The notes beneath the pieces were generated by a model. That model searched no databases. It saw only the letters and a program-made list of their open reading frames with translations, and was not told the origin of the DNA. From Pachyseris speciosa (lineage: Eukaryota > Cnidaria > Anthozoa > Scleractinia > Pachyseridae), in NCBI GenBank assembly GCA_016490735.1, contig JAEMWC010000097.1, forward strand, positions 950,001 to 1,014,000: DNA of 64,000 bases, written 5' to 3'. How positions within the stretch are numbered: position 1 is the stretch's first letter; every line of letters begins with the position of its first letter. Position numbers and translations under genes: made by a program. Below are positions 1 to 11,330 of this stretch, one piece after another.

Positions 1-449
1 ATAATTGATTGCTGTAATTTATTTTATTTTTTTATATTATCTATCTTATTTATTTGTATATATGTATTTTTTATCGAGAAATAATTTTATCAGTTGAAAT
101 TGTAATATATTACTGTACTTAATTTATAAGTGTTTTTTTTATTGTTATTATTATTTTATTTATTTATTTTTTTATTTTTTTATTTGTATCGACTTGATGC
201 GAAAGCGTTGTTGATTAATAAATGTAGATGTGATGAAGTAATGGTCCTTTTTGGTTTGGTCACCTCGCTCCGATTATCAATGTCCCTCCTCCTTTGAGGA
301 CTGTGTCCGAGTGAGAACAAGCAAACAAAAGCGGTTCAGAGATGTGAGGCGTTCGTGCGACATTTTCTTTTCACGCACTGAAAAGTCGAAACAGGTTTCA
401 CGGTTGAATGTTATTAATTATAACAATAGCTATAACGATAGCAATATTA
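1..449. other. AT-rich intergenic stretch
   Basis: The first 200 bases are T-rich with repeated TTTA/TTAT words. The rest, including a 71-codon open frame at 251-466, shows no recognisable domain or splice structure. I see no gene here. Confidence 0.5.
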
Positions 450-1275
450 AGGCCCTATTAGGGTAAATTCCGACAGGCGACACGGCTCTGAAACGGCGAC
501 ATGACGGATAACTAGGAGCTGAAATGACGACGAACGACAGCTCACTCACATGAAATTACGACAACGACAAAGAGAAAAGCAAAATGGACAACGACATTGG
601 TGTTTTTAAAGTTAGGCAGCGACTTGCAGGCATTCGACCAGGCAGAAGAATTTTTATCATACAAAGTGAAACAAAGGGCGCTTTCCATTCAACCAAAATT
701 TTCGAGATTTCCGGTTCGAAATCGAATGGAACGGGCAAAGTTCCGGGAAAAGTTTCCGAAAATTTAGGAATACGTTTTGAGTGCACCCTCTTTGCCTGAA
801 TTTCCAGAATTACCGAAATTTTCGTGTTCCATTCGCGAAAGATATCGGTTTTAGTCTCCCTACCGGGCGTAAGCTCACGTGGACAAGCGGAAAAAACCAG
901 TAAGCGTACGAAGCACTTTCAGCATGTCAATGCACGTGACCTAGAATTCTGGGACGTGGTCGGACGCTTTCCATTCGACCAGCGAAAATTCCGAAAATTT
1001 GTACCGGTTATTTTTGCTCAATGGAAAGCGCCCATAGCCTCGGCGGACATCTTACCGTTTTCTGGTTCTTTTCTCGTAATTCCCATCTCGCATTTTGTAA
1101 GGCTATTCAGTTTAGTTGATAGAATTATGAAAAAGTTTTTACGTTAAATCCATATTACTGAGTGATTTATGATGAAATTCCGACAGCGACATGCGAACCT
1201 TCCGAAACTGAGACGTGAAAAGGTTTGAAACTCAGACGGGAAACATAAAGAGCCCCCCCCACCCTAACAGGGCCT
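450..1275. mobile_element. Non-autonomous hAT-like DNA transposon
   Basis: Terminal inverted repeats AGGCCCTATTAGGGT at the left end and ACCCTAACAGGGCCT at the right end bound 826 bp. They are flanked by CAATATTA (442-449) and CAATATTT (1276-1283), an 8-bp target duplication with one mismatch, the length typical of hAT elements. Inside is a second inverted-repeat unit at about 676-1033 that starts GGGCGCTTTCCATT and ends with its complement, probably a nested MITE. No transposase frame is present, so the element would depend on a partner elsewhere. The hAT assignment rests only on duplication length. Confidence 0.7.
676..1033. mobile_element. MITE nested in the 450-1275 element
   Basis: The ends GGGCGCTTTCCATT and AATGGAAAGCGCCC are perfect inverse complements and enclose about 358 bp rich in TTTCCGGAAATTT-like words. 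The target duplication is not clear. Similar words recur at the 43.7-44.6 kb remnant, suggesting a shared repeat vocabulary rather than a gene. Confidence 0.5.
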
Positions 1276-1289
1276 CAATATTTAAAGAG

Positions 1290-1860
1290 AGACCATGCTA
1301 ATATATGTCAGTCGCTCTACCAGGCAAAGTAATGACCTTTATTTGCCGAGGGTTCGCAACGAAGCCGCGAAACGTTCCTTTTATTACAGTGGTTGTGTAA
1401 TTTTTAATAGATTTAAATTTTACTCTTTTTGCTATTTAACTTTTTTTGTAGGCTATTCTTCTTAACTTTGTGAATTCAGTTATTTACTTTTCTAACTCTT
1501 TATTTCTCAGGGCTCCCATTGATAGCAGGTGTTTTGTATATATGTCCTGAATTAAATAAATAAAGGTGTTCACTTCACTTCACTAACTTGAGGTAATTTA
1601 GGGTGACCCTGAACTAAAAATAATAAATGTGGTTTATTGGTGTTGGAGTAAAGCATGGTGCACCCCCTGTTAAGAAAAATCCTAGCTGGATCCGCCCCTG
1701 TTTGCATATAATTGAAAATCTTCAAAAACGAAATTATGCAGATGTTCTTGAGTAAAAGATAACTTCAAGATCTGCGGTACGTAACTATCACAGGCAGAGA
1801 GCTCGTTGATGGCCTGACCAATCCAGAAACCAACCTTTAAGTGCCAAGTGGACATTTCTA
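1290..1860. other. Retroelement 3' tail and unassigned sequence
   Basis: At about 1490-1580 the sequence runs through a polyadenylation-like AATAAATAAAGG and ends in TTCAC repeats, the form of a decayed non-LTR retrotransposon 3' end. The remainder shows nothing recognisable. Confidence 0.35.
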
Positions 1861-2020
1861 TGAGGTAATGGAAACGTAAAGCTTGTGGGATGTGGCTGGA
1901 GTGACAAGGATACTTCACAAATTAATGTGATCAAGTAAGCTGAAGCCACTCAAAAGGCACCAAGGCCACAAGGTAGCGGGCATTACCCCTTAAATCTACC
2001 AAAGCAAAGATTGAGCCCAA

Positions 2021-2085
2021 GCATTAGCAGCGATGGACAGCTGTTTCGGCCTTGTTAGGCCTCATCAGCATGGCATAGCTAATGC
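2021..2085 (-). ncRNA. Type I hammerhead ribozyme, copy A
   Basis: Read on the minus strand, the core is CTGATGA, then stem II GGCCT/AGGCC closed by AACA, then GAAAC, a minimal stem III with loop AGCT, and the cleavage triplet GTC. Stem I pairs GCATTAGC with GCTAATGC plus ATG with CAT next to the core, separated by an internal loop. All invariant core residues of the hammerhead family are present. Predicted cleavage is between 2036 and 2035. The very short stem III resembles the schistosome and retrozyme class, which often cleave as dimers. Confidence 0.85.
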
Positions 2086-2274
2086 TCAGGCTCAAGTACC
2101 CACATATCAATAAAACAAGCAATGGAAACGTAAAGCTTGTGGGATGTGGCTGGAGTGACAAGGATACTTCACAAATTAATGTGATCAAGTAAGCTGAAGC
2201 CACTCAAAAGGCACCAAGGCCACAAGGTAGCGGGCATTACCCCTTAAATCTACCAAAGCAAAGATTGAGCCCAA

Positions 2275-2339
2275 GTATTAGCAGCCATGGACAGCTGTTT
2301 CGGCCTTGTTAGGCCTCATCAGCATGGCATAGCTAATGC
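2275..2339 (-). ncRNA. Type I hammerhead ribozyme, copy B
   Basis: This is the second ribozyme, exactly 254 bp from copy A with the same core, stem II and stem III. Its lower stem I is better paired (GCCATG with CATGGC), whereas the outer helix has one mismatch because GCATTAGC is GTATTAGC on the plus strand. Predicted cleavage is between 2290 and 2289 on the minus strand. Confidence 0.85.
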
Positions 2340-2363
2340 TCAGGCTCAAGTACCCACATATCA

Positions 2364-2463
2364 GTGGCTTCAGCTTACTTGATCACATTAATTTGTGAAG
2401 TATCCTTGTCACTCCAGCCACATCCCACAATCTTTACGTTTCCATTGCTTGTTTTATTGATGT
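2364..2463 (+). repeat. Inverted partial copy of the retrozyme unit
   Basis: About 100 bp here are the reverse complement of the start of the 254-bp unit (from ACTCCAGCCACATCCCAC through TTCCATTGCTTG). The piece lacks the ribozyme core. It could be a template-switch product or a third, truncated insertion. Confidence 0.7.
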
Positions 2464-2679
2464 GCAACTACCGTGACTTCCACCAAAATGACAACAGAAC
2501 TATGATAAACAATTCCCATTTCACTTTTCAATTCAATCAGTGTCTAATGCAATGCGATATTTCAACTTTCAATCTGAACTAGCTGAAAGATGAAAAATGT
2601 AACCATAGTTATTAACTATGATGTAACTGGCGATACTGTCAAGTGACCTGGTGAGTTGTCTATATAATATTTAAACTGA

Positions 2680-2830
2680 ATATGTGAATAATCATCGCAG
2701 TTATGAGCACTACCTTAAGCAGTAGTGAAAATGCCTAAAAAAAAATTAAGGCTTGTACGGTAATCGAACCCACGACCTCTGCGATACGGGTGCAGCGCTC
2801 CAACAACTGAGCCAACAAGCCAACCGGGAA
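2680..2830 (-). mobile_element. tRNA-derived SINE copy
   Basis: On the minus strand, 2748-2820 reads as a tRNA-like head: a perfectly paired acceptor stem (GGCTTGT with ACAAGCC), an A-box-like TGGCTCAGTTGTTGGAGCG and a B-box-like GGGTTCGATTACC. The T stem is badly paired, so it is not a functional tRNA. The neighbouring body (GCAGTTATGAGCACTACC...) recurs at 40084-40200, and a partial body at 2930-2970, which makes this a dispersed SINE family. Confidence 0.65.
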
Positions 2831-2969
2831 CTGGTCACCTTGCCAGCCCGCAACACACCCGTGAACGATTGAACATGTGAGAATGAATATATGAAAATCA
2901 AACTCGGTAATTATTTGAACTGCGTATTAAAGAATGAATATGTAAATTATCGTTGCAGTTATGATGACT

Positions 2970-4902
2970 GTAAGTAAAAGGTGGCATCACATTAGTCCAA
3001 GCTATAACCTCACGTTTTTTAATTTCACTAACAGTTAACCTCTTAAAATGTTTAGCTACATGAAAATGTAGTCATATAATTGCCCAAACCCTGCCATATC
3101 ATTGTTGATGTTTGCCTTGATGGCAGATTTAACCCAATTTTTTTATTAAACTAATTCTCAAAAAACCATGAACATCATCACAGCTTTCAAGTACAAAACT
3201 ATGAACAACTGTATCTACACATATTTAGGCCAACAACCGGAAAATGGAAATGTACAATAATAAGGTATCCACCTCCTCCATTAATCAACACTAGTGATCT
3301 TAACTACAAAGAGACAAAATAAAAGAACATACAAATGTAAATAAGACGTCGTCCCATTCCTCCACTTATATAAAGAATGTTGTATGGTATTATATTATGT
3401 ATAGTGAAAGTTAAGTGGTTTATGTTGCCAACTGCACTGCTGGTAATATCCAAACATTTGACACTATTTTCAGAAAACTTTGCTAACAAAGCAAGACTGT
3501 GTTCTATTTTTTGGGAGCCCAGAACTCTAAACCTTTGAAATCCAGGATGCCCATCTGTTTCATTTGTGCAAAACCTAAGATTTCCTTGTCAGCCAAAAGG
3601 CAAACGTAAGTCACCAGGGGCCACCTGGGACTGCCAACCCTAGATTATGAAAAGGATGCATTACACACAGCCTATTATTAAGTGACGCTGGTGCTGCTCA
3701 TATCTGAAAAACAGAACTCTACAAAACTCTAGTAGCTCTGAATAAATCTAGGACAAGGAATCCAAACAAAAAGAGGTTCTTCCTTTCCCAGACGAATTAA
3801 TTTTAAACACAAATGATGATCACCCACAGAGAAAACAAATGCTACAATCAAAGCCAAAATTTTTTGGACACTTACAAAAAACAGTTACGCTAAAGAATAA
3901 TTATAATAATATTATTGTTCACTGCCCTTTCCTATAATTAATTTCCTACATCTCAACTTTGGATACCAAGAACAGAAAAGTACAACTCACAAGAACAGAA
4001 AACTACAACTCACTGTGATATCTACATGTATCCCTAATTAGTGGTGTGTCGATCATCAATTGTCATGGAAAAGCAAAACATTGGTTACAAATAAAAATAT
4101 CAACACTTGTGTGTTGCTTTTTAATGGCCTCTCATAACAACAGCTATAATCCATTCAATGCCCCTTTTCTGCTATATATATGTTTCATATTTTATTGTCA
4201 TGTTCCAACACATGGCACAGCATGGCCGCACCTAATTGTATAAAGAGAAATAATGTGGATATGACCAAGTGATTTGTGGGATAATGTCAAAAGGAATACA
4301 CCAACAAGGGTATACTTTGACTTGTACACAGGTGAAAAATAAATGGATTTTCTAATCAGTAGATTTTTCCGATCATAATCGATGATCAATCAGTTGGTCA
4401 ATCTGATTATTTCTGATGATCAATTATGAAATCTCAGCTGATACCCAACACTATCCCTAACCCTCTGATCAGCCCCACTTTAACAAAGTCCCTGTTATAA
4501 TTAGTAAATAAACCCCTTTTGGAGGCTGGTATATCGGAAGATAATGTCTGCGACTGATAGATTGTCCAAGAAATGAACATTTGGCCAAAAAATGAAAGTG
4601 AAATGTATGGAACAGAACGCTGTCATAATGAACCCCAGTATACTGACACCACTGTTTTAGCAAACACAATCCAGCCCAAACAACAAATTAATTATTTATC
4701 TACCCCTGTATATCAAATGCCATCATGCACATGTATGATTAAACCAAAGTTGTTGTATTGACAAACAAACGTTTTAAGAATACATTTATCAATAGATTAA
4801 CTTATAAATACGATCTTCACATGTGATCTAATATTATATTTTATTATGATTTCAATTATGTAACATAAGATATGTAGTTTTTATCTTATGATGAATAAAG
4901 AC

Positions 4903-4935
<33 letters not shown>

Positions 4936-5045
4936 ATAAATGAACCTCATTTTAGCTGTACTTCATTATACTGGGGTTCAGCTATATGGCTTTCACAAAA
5001 CAGAAACAAAATGAACTTTGGCCAACAAATTCTCCGTTACAGAGC
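2970..5045. other. Non-coding region downstream of MRI1
   Basis: There is no convincing exon. An ATT microsatellite at 4905-4935 follows AATAAAGACA and looks like the tail of a decayed retroelement. The short open frames in both strands have no domain signature. Confidence 0.5.
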
Positions 5046-5049
5046 CCCT

Positions 5050-7212
5050 TTAAATTCTGTTTATCAATGACTCTTTAAGTTCACAGGGTTTAAAGACTCC
5101 ATATTCAGTGATAATGCCTCCTGTTATCAGCTCTGCTGGTGTGATGTCAAAACCAGGATTCCAGCAACCAATCCCGTGGGCCGCAATGCGTGTTTCACCA
5201 ACTGTGGTCAATTCATGATGAGGCCTTTCCTCAATCTCAATGTGGTGGCCACTTTCTAGAGTGAGGTCTATGCTGGTAGTTGGTGCAGCAACGTAGAATG
5301 GGACCACATGGTATTTTGCTGACAAAAAAAAAAGAAAAGAAAAAGACTCGTTAGTATTCATGGAAATATCTATAATAAACAATTTTGTGCTAAGTTTGTT
5401 GGTCTTTTAACAATTGACACTAGTCATCCACAAAGCTGGAGTTTTCTCAGGAGCCCAACAATTTAAAAATACATGTAGATTATGGAGAATGCACATCCTG
5501 CAGTAATTCACAGACCACACCAGCATTCCCCAACATTTTTTAAACAAATATACAACCAACAAGAAATTACTGAAAACTACAAATGTTTCCTCAGTCATCA
5601 CACTTGACACCCCTGTGGCTAAATGATTTGACAGCTTGCAATATTGCGATGAAAACTATTGATAAGAAAGTAACATCTAAACAATAGCAACTTAACAGAA
5701 AACTATTAATTAATGCTGATTGATGTTGACTGTAGAAAAGATCAATAATCAAGGATAATAAAATTACCACAAAAAACCAACTGTTGTGGGGGAACTGGGA
5801 AATTTTAAGAACAATCTTTCAGCTGATGGCATCATTGTCATGAAACCAGATAGTCTGAAGGGGTTTATTCAACTTCTTTTATTAATGCTCACTATTAAAT
5901 ATAGAGCAAAAGAGAAAACAGGATACATTTAACAATACTTACACCAGCATCCCTGACACATACACATCTTCATGTACTTGTTGTTTTTTTTTTTTTTTTA
6001 AGGGAACCCCCACTCTTTCAACAAATTGACGCTAAATTGTAGGCAATAATTACTAGATTTCAAATTATTTTGTTTTAAAATGTGGATATAACATTTAAGT
6101 GTACAAAAAAATGGATATCATCATCGCCTATTTTTGCTTTAAATTTCCTGGGTGCAACCATTTTGGATTTGATGATGTGTAATGGTTTCCCTATTGTTTA
6201 ACACAAAGGATTTTCTGCTTCATTTGCTTCCTGACAATAGCTGCAACCATTCTAAGTCATCAAATCCAAAATGGCTAAACCTGGGAAATTTGAAAGTGAA
6301 AATAGGCAATAATGATATTGATTTTCTTTACACTTACAATGTTATATCCATGTTTCAAAACAAAATTTAGAAGCTAGTAATTATTTCTAGTAATTTAGCG
6401 TGAATTTGTTATATGAGTGGAGGTTCCCTTTAATGCAGATACACTAGTACTTACCTGCTATAGCTATTTGATAAGTGCCAATCTTGTTTGCTGTGTCACC
6501 ATTAGCAACCACTCTGTCAGCACCAACAACAACCACATGCACACCCTTTGTTTTCATGAGTAATGACACCATGGAGTCTGCCACTAACGTTGATGGAATG
6601 TTCTCATAAACCAGCTCATAAGCTGTGAGCCTCGAGCCTTGGTTGTAGGGTCTTGTTTCTGTACAGAACACGTGATCAATGCGCTCCTTTTCATGCAAGC
6701 TCCTGATGACACCCAAGGCAGTCCCGTAGCCAGCTGTTGCTAGTGAGCCAGTGTTGCAATGAGTGAGTACCTTCAGCTTGTCTGCATTTGTTAACTGCAC
6801 CATATGTTCTGCTCCATGCCTGCCAACTGATTGATTATCACTCACATCTTTTGCCAGCATCCCTTCAATTTCCCCGACGATTTTCATCTTGATATCTTCA
6901 GGGTCTTTGGTTACTAAGGACAACTGTGTAACCAGTGATATCAAAGCCTTGGCAGTGTCTGAAATGTTAACAGCTGTTGGTCTCGCTGTGGTTAGATATT
7001 CCATCTTCTCTGTAACAAATTGCATAAGTTCCTCCACAGTGCTGAATGACCTTGGCAGCATTTCTACCACTAAACTCAGGGCACCAACAATGGCAATAGC
7101 AGGAGCACCCCGAACCTAAATAAAAAGGCAACATAATAAAAATGCCATTTAAAACTAATAAAAGTATATGAGTCAGAGATACTGGTCATGCAGAATTTGT
7201 ACAGTCATGTAC

Positions 7213-7249
<37 letters not shown>

Positions 7250-10200
7250 TTATACAACGTAATAATAATAAATTATCTTTATTATGCTTTTGTAAGTGTA
7301 CACATTTTTTTAAAATTACAATCTAGTGAATATACAGTATGATTAATCTAAATTTAACAAAAACAATGGGCAAGCTAGAAAGCTAAATGAACCAGTTGGT
7401 TTTCTTGTTAGCTCCCTCAACAATTTAGGTTCTAAGTTACAAGTATTTAAACTAAAAGAAAAGAAAAATACAATAAAAAGAAATGCAAAGAAGGAAGAAC
7501 TTATTTACTTAACTTTACTGTACTTATGTACAGCTGTACAGATGTGATTTATTCAACATTGTCACATGCAAACTCAGAAAAAAAGAATTCCAAGTTCTCG
7601 CAACAGGAGTGGAACCTATGACCTTCTGATTACTAGTTCAGATGCTCTACCACTGAGCTACAGGAGACTCTGTTAGACTCGTTGGAGCTTAGGTTATTAA
7701 ACTATGTCCATCTGACAATTATTGCCCTGCATACTGCTAGGATCAGAATGTTGATAGGTGGAATAATTGCAGAGAGAGTGAGATGGTCATTTCTATAGTG
7801 TTTCTGCTGAGAGAATCTGTTTTAATAACATTAAGAGTCACATTAATTTTTGTCTTGGGAAATTAATTAACTCCTTAGTGTTATGACCTAGTCTGCATGG
7901 TATGCATTTTAACGAAGTAAAAGTAGAAATAACATGCTGGCCATTATAGTCCTCAAGTAATGTACAGCTCCCGAAATGCTCCAACCCTGAAATGAACCCC
8001 AAATTGACCCCGAATGATCCCGACCCCAAAGTTTGAGAGCGAGAGGGCTAACGCATGAAACGTCAACTGTGGTCAATTTACATTATCAACTTTGTTGATA
8101 AACCACATTTTTCATTTTTCACTCCCCCACCGACACAGCACCACAGTTTCTTTAGAAACTAACCCCATTTACAAATTTAGAAGGATTTGTATGAAGTCAT
8201 CAGAACATAACAGTGCTAATACCCCAGAGCCAATTGGGCTTCACATGCTGATTTTGGGCTAGTTAGTATTTTGATCTTTCTCTTGATGAAAATCTCAACA
8301 AACCCCATAATTTCAAAAATTTAAATATTTGTCACGACTTCACAATTTAGGACTCTATTGTTAAGGGTTAAAAAGACATGCATGAAAAGAACCCCAACGA
8401 AGGTTTAATTGGTACAACTGTGTTCCCATTAGGCAACTAAGACAACAAATTTTGCAACATAATACTGTTGATTATTGGATTATCAATCAATCTCAAGGTT
8501 TGTTCAATGGTGTTCAAATAATCTGCTGTTAGAATATACGTGAAATTCAAAATGTAACTGGATCTAATAGCTGAGTGTCAATTGGATTTTAAAATTAAAA
8601 ATAACAAAGCCTCATGAGTTAGACATGTGAGAATTTGGTATTGTTGCATTTATCTCACTGTCTTTCAACCATCATATCAAATTTAGATAATTATTTCATT
8701 TTTGTTCTCCTCTTTTGTTTTCACTTCCTGCTCTTTCCAACTTAAGAATTTCAGCCTACAGGACCTCGATTTAATGAAGTGCCAAGGGACTCGGAGAATT
8801 GCTTCATTATATTGAGGGTTCATTATATCGAGGACATTTTTCATAACTTTTAAAAGGTCAGGCTGAAGAATATTGTTCGTTACATTAAGGACCTTGTTAT
8901 ATAGAGGTTCGTTAAATTGAGGCTCCACTATACAGAGAAAGGTTAAAGTGCAACTAACCCCAAAATATTTTTTTCGCTTAAATAAATCTTTACACCTGTT
9001 CGAAACACACCGCGCCTTTTTGCGCCTTTTTTAACCAGATCTTGTCTTTTTATAGGCTGTAAAAGTTACGAATCATCTGTCCCACGACCGAGCTAGTAAG
9101 GGGCATGGGTCTATTCCTTACATGACGTCACAAACTCTTTGCATGCATGTTTACAAAGACTTAATGCGATGGAAATCGGTTTGTGACGTCATGTAAGGAA
9201 TAGACCCATGCCCCTTACTAGCTCGGTCGTGGGACAGATGATGGCTAAATTTCGTAACTTTTGCAGCCTATAAAAAGTCAATATTTGGTTTTAAAAGGCT
9301 CAAAACGGCGCAATACGTTTCGTACAGGTGCAAAGATTTATTTAAGCGAAAAAAATATTTTGGGGTTAGTTGCACTTTAAAGCTTCATTCTTGTACTGGT
9401 GTACTAGTGTAGCATGACCAGATTTTGACATCTTATTCTTTAAGGTAGGAAAACATACTAGTTAAACAGATAACTGACACAGGGAGTGAATTCTAAATTT
9501 GAGGACCCTGAAAGAGAATTGTAATTGCTATACCACACATGTATAATTATATGATTATTGAACTACTTTACGATACTAGCGGACACTTAAATACAACAGA
9601 TTTACTACACTATAAACAAACCAAAATAACAAGCATTAGTTAAAAACAATATCAGCAAGAAACTTTTCTTCATCTTCAGTTAGTTCGTTGTACTTCTGTG
9701 TCAAATCCACTGGTTGGTGTACACGCAACTGTGCATCCTCGATTTCAGAGTCTCTTTCACTTATCAATACTGAATAACTGAACAGTCTTTTTCCTCTTGG
9801 AACGTAAGGTTCAAAATAAGCTGCCTTTGGCCTAAGCGCTGACTGAGATCCTCCTTTCCTTCGAACAAAACTGCCATGGGAACCATTGCGCTTATTGTCC
9901 GTCTTGAGGAATGTATCCCTGTGGGCACATTTTCTCATTCTTTTCACTTGATTCCCAGGAGAATTTTGGACCTCAAACCCATTCATTTTGCCTTTTCGTT
10001 GTTTAAAATGTCTCATGTTTTGCCCATTAGCTGAAAAACACTGCAGTCTTGGGAATTTTAGCTGAACAGTAGCTGTTTTTTCTTCAGTTCTTCTCTGAAT
10101 AAAAAACTTTGAAATATTGCCAGAACCAAGTGGATACAGGCAATCTTGGTTGACACAGAGCAAAACAGCTTCTTCAAAGTTAACATGGAATTGCACAAGG

Positions 10201-11180
10201 TTGCTACTGATCCCTTGCTTGGCACATGTGTCACATGTGTCAAATTTGTAACAGTTTTTAGTTGAACTTGGCTGCAATGTAGGTCCTAAATCCATGTTAT
10301 TTACATAGTTTTCATACCATAACCACACCAAAAACTAAAATCTGGTTCTTCTTAGCAAAAAAAATCTGCAACATAAACTCTTTGGCGACGAGCTGACAAT
10401 GAACGTTTTCTGGCCTAACTAAAACGTTCCAAAACGTATTGCTGATGTAATCAAAACATCAAGACACGTGGGTAATGACGTCATACAATCAACACATTTC
10501 AATAACAAATACAACTTGCTGCAATTATAAAAGTGAACATTTCGATAAAAATTCAAATGTTAACCTTGAACCTCTGAGTTATTGGTGCTGATAACACAAA
10601 AGCTAACTCCAGAAATGCAAACTCTGAGTGCAACAGCGTTACTTCCGTACTGTAATTATCACATGTGGCAACTGTCTGGTTGCTTGTTCGGAAAATTTCA
10701 CACATTTGTATTTTTCCTATCAGTTTTCATATCATGTACAAGTACAAGGCTTCCTTAATGGTTGGGTGAGTATATACGCCTACAGTTTAAAAGGTCCGAG
10801 TCGGGTATTATCGATCGCGACTTGCACAGCAAGCTCAAAACTTGCCGCCAAGCTAAGCCGACCACAGCTAGATGAGTTTTGTTAAATTACTTTTGAACGA
10901 TTCAAGTCTCTAAACTAGAGGGGGGAATTAAATATAGAAACAAAATTAAACTGTGGTTTAGAAAATACACAGTGTTTCGAACCAAGAGGTTATAAAACTT
11001 TACAATTATGGCGAAACCAAACCACGAGCTTTTCGTACCACTTCTTACCTTCATGGATCGAATCGCTTGCCAGCCATCTTCAACACAAGTAATTTCCTCG
11101 TAAACGGACTCATGGGGAAGGAGAAGTTGGTTCAATATCTCTAAATGGCCACGGTGGTATTTAATCGCCAAAAGAGACAT
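5050..11180 (-). CDS. MRI1: Methylthioribose-1-phosphate isomerase (3 exons)
   Basis: This enzyme converts 5-methylthioribose-1-phosphate to 5-methylthioribulose-1-phosphate in the cytosolic methionine salvage pathway. It belongs to the eIF2B alpha/beta/delta-like family. Exons on the minus strand are 11180-11049, 7115-6455 and 5318-5050; all junctions are GT-AG and the phases agree. I chose ATG 11180 ([11 protein letters not shown]) because human MRI1 starts in the same place; an in-frame ATG lies 15 codons upstream. Visible signatures are RGAPAIA at the exon 1/2 junction, the catalytic Cys in [12 protein letters not shown], the catalytic Asp in [20 protein letters not shown], then FYVAAP and ITGGIITE near the end. 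The length of about 358 residues is close to the family norm near 370. Intron 1 is nearly 4 kb and houses another gene and a MITE. Confidence 0.95.
6001..6429. mobile_element. Palindromic MITE in MRI1 intron 2
   Basis: The ends AGGGAACC and GGTTCCCT enclose about 430 bp whose two halves are inverted copies of one another (CCTATTTTTGC versus GAAAATAGG, ATCAAATCCAAAATGG versus its complement). The flanks give TTA or TA as the duplication, compatible with mariner or Harbinger type. No open frame is conserved. Confidence 0.65.
7200..7275. repeat. AAT microsatellite
   Basis: Ten or more ATA/AAT trinucleotides at about 7215-7247, with further interrupted copies after. It lies in MRI1 intron 1 just upstream of exon 2. 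Confidence 0.8.
7590..7672 (-). mobile_element. tRNA-like SINE head
   Basis: The minus strand contains an A box TAGCTCAGTGGTAGAGC, a paired anticodon arm (TCTGA with TCAGA) and a B box GGTTCCACTCC. The anticodon loop has an extra base and the acceptor stem is weak. This makes a functional tRNA unlikely and a tRNA-derived SINE or tRNA pseudogene likely. Confidence 0.55.
7673..8940. other. MRI1 intron 1 sequence with pogo-like repeat end
   Basis: No exon is seen. At about 8755-8935 there are repeated GTTCATTATATCGAGG-like words ending AGGCTCCACTATACAG, which resemble decayed pogo/Tigger-type terminal sequences common in invertebrates. The assignment is weak. Confidence 0.3.
8947..9376. mobile_element. 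TTAA foldback MITE
   Basis: TTAA occurs at 8943-8946 and again at 9377-9380. Between them the element begins AGTGCAACTAACCCCAAAAT and ends with the exact complement. Almost the whole 430 bp folds back on itself around a loop near 9135-9175; the long inner arm includes GACCCATGCCCCTTACTAGC. TTAA duplications are characteristic of piggyBac and Kolobok elements. It lies in MRI1 intron 1. Confidence 0.85.
9636..10295 (-). CDS. USPL1-like zinc-binding N-terminal domain protein
   Basis: A single-exon frame of about 219 codons, read from ATG 10295 ([14 protein letters not shown]). Residues about 17-55 hold CDTC followed about 25 residues later by [20 protein letters not shown]. This Cys pattern with the YPLGS signature matches what I recall of the N-terminus of USPL1, a SUMO isopeptidase of Cajal bodies (CPAC ... 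LCEDLQCIYPLGS). The peptidase domain that follows in USPL1 is absent, and the rest is basic and low-complexity (RRKGGSQ, KRMRKC), ending in [16 protein letters not shown]. It lies within MRI1 intron 1 on the same strand, so it needs its own promoter or is an alternative exon. Function is unknown. It could be a true small gene or a retained retrocopy; the intact frame favours use. Confidence 0.55.
   Translation of the reverse strand: MDLGPTLQPSSTKNCYKFDTCDTCAKQGISSNLVQFHVNFEEAVLLCVNQDCLYPLGSGNISKFFIQRRTEEKTATVQLKFPRLQCFSANGQNMRHFKQRKGKMNGFEVQNSPGNQVKRMRKCAHRDTFLKTDNKRNGSHGSFVRRKGGSQSALRPKAAYFEPYVPRGKRLFSYSVLISERDSEIEDAQLRVHQPVDLTQKYNELTEDEEKFLADIVFN
10332..11046. other. 5' part of MRI1 intron 1
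   Basis: Sequence between the nested gene and MRI1 exon 1. It probably carries the nested gene's promoter. No motif strong enough to call was seen. Confidence 0.4.
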
Positions 11181-11330
11181 TTTTGTCCAAAACGATTGAA
11201 CAAAATAAATAGTCCACCGTGTCACTGAGATACGCCAACACGCAACACGAGCCCCTCGCAGTTCACGTGACCTTGTTGTTCTCAGTTTGACCGCAGGTTC
11301 CTCACAATTTTAAAATAGTTGAGGTTCCTG
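11181..11330 (-). promoter_or_regulatory. Probable TATA-less MRI1 promoter region
   Basis: Upstream of the MRI1 start the sequence becomes GC-richer (ACACGAGCCCCTCGCAGTTCACGTGACC), including a CACGTG E-box at about 11264-11269, and there is no TATA box. This is inferred from position only. Confidence 0.35.

Larger units (their letters stand above)
1867..2366 (-). repeat. 254-bp tandem repeat; retrozyme-like dimer
   Basis: Two direct copies of a 254-bp unit lie head to tail (offset 254 bp: AATGGAAACG at 1867 and 2121). Each copy encodes a hammerhead ribozyme on the minus strand. Dimeric, 200-400 bp repeats with a type I hammerhead in each unit are the published description of metazoan retrozymes, non-autonomous retroelements amplified through circular RNA. 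Self-cleavage at both sites would release a minus-strand RNA monomer covering 2289 down to 2036. There is no long open frame. Confidence 0.75.

Noticed and set aside
2748..2820. Functional tRNA gene on the minus strand
   Set aside because: The acceptor stem pairs, but the T stem is mismatched and the same sequence is part of a repeated SINE body.
7590..7672. tRNA-Thr gene
   Set aside because: The anticodon loop has an extra base and the acceptor stem is poor; better explained as a tRNA-derived repeat.
9382..9635. Additional MRI1 exon
   Set aside because: The three called exons already give a complete, correctly phased enzyme of normal length.
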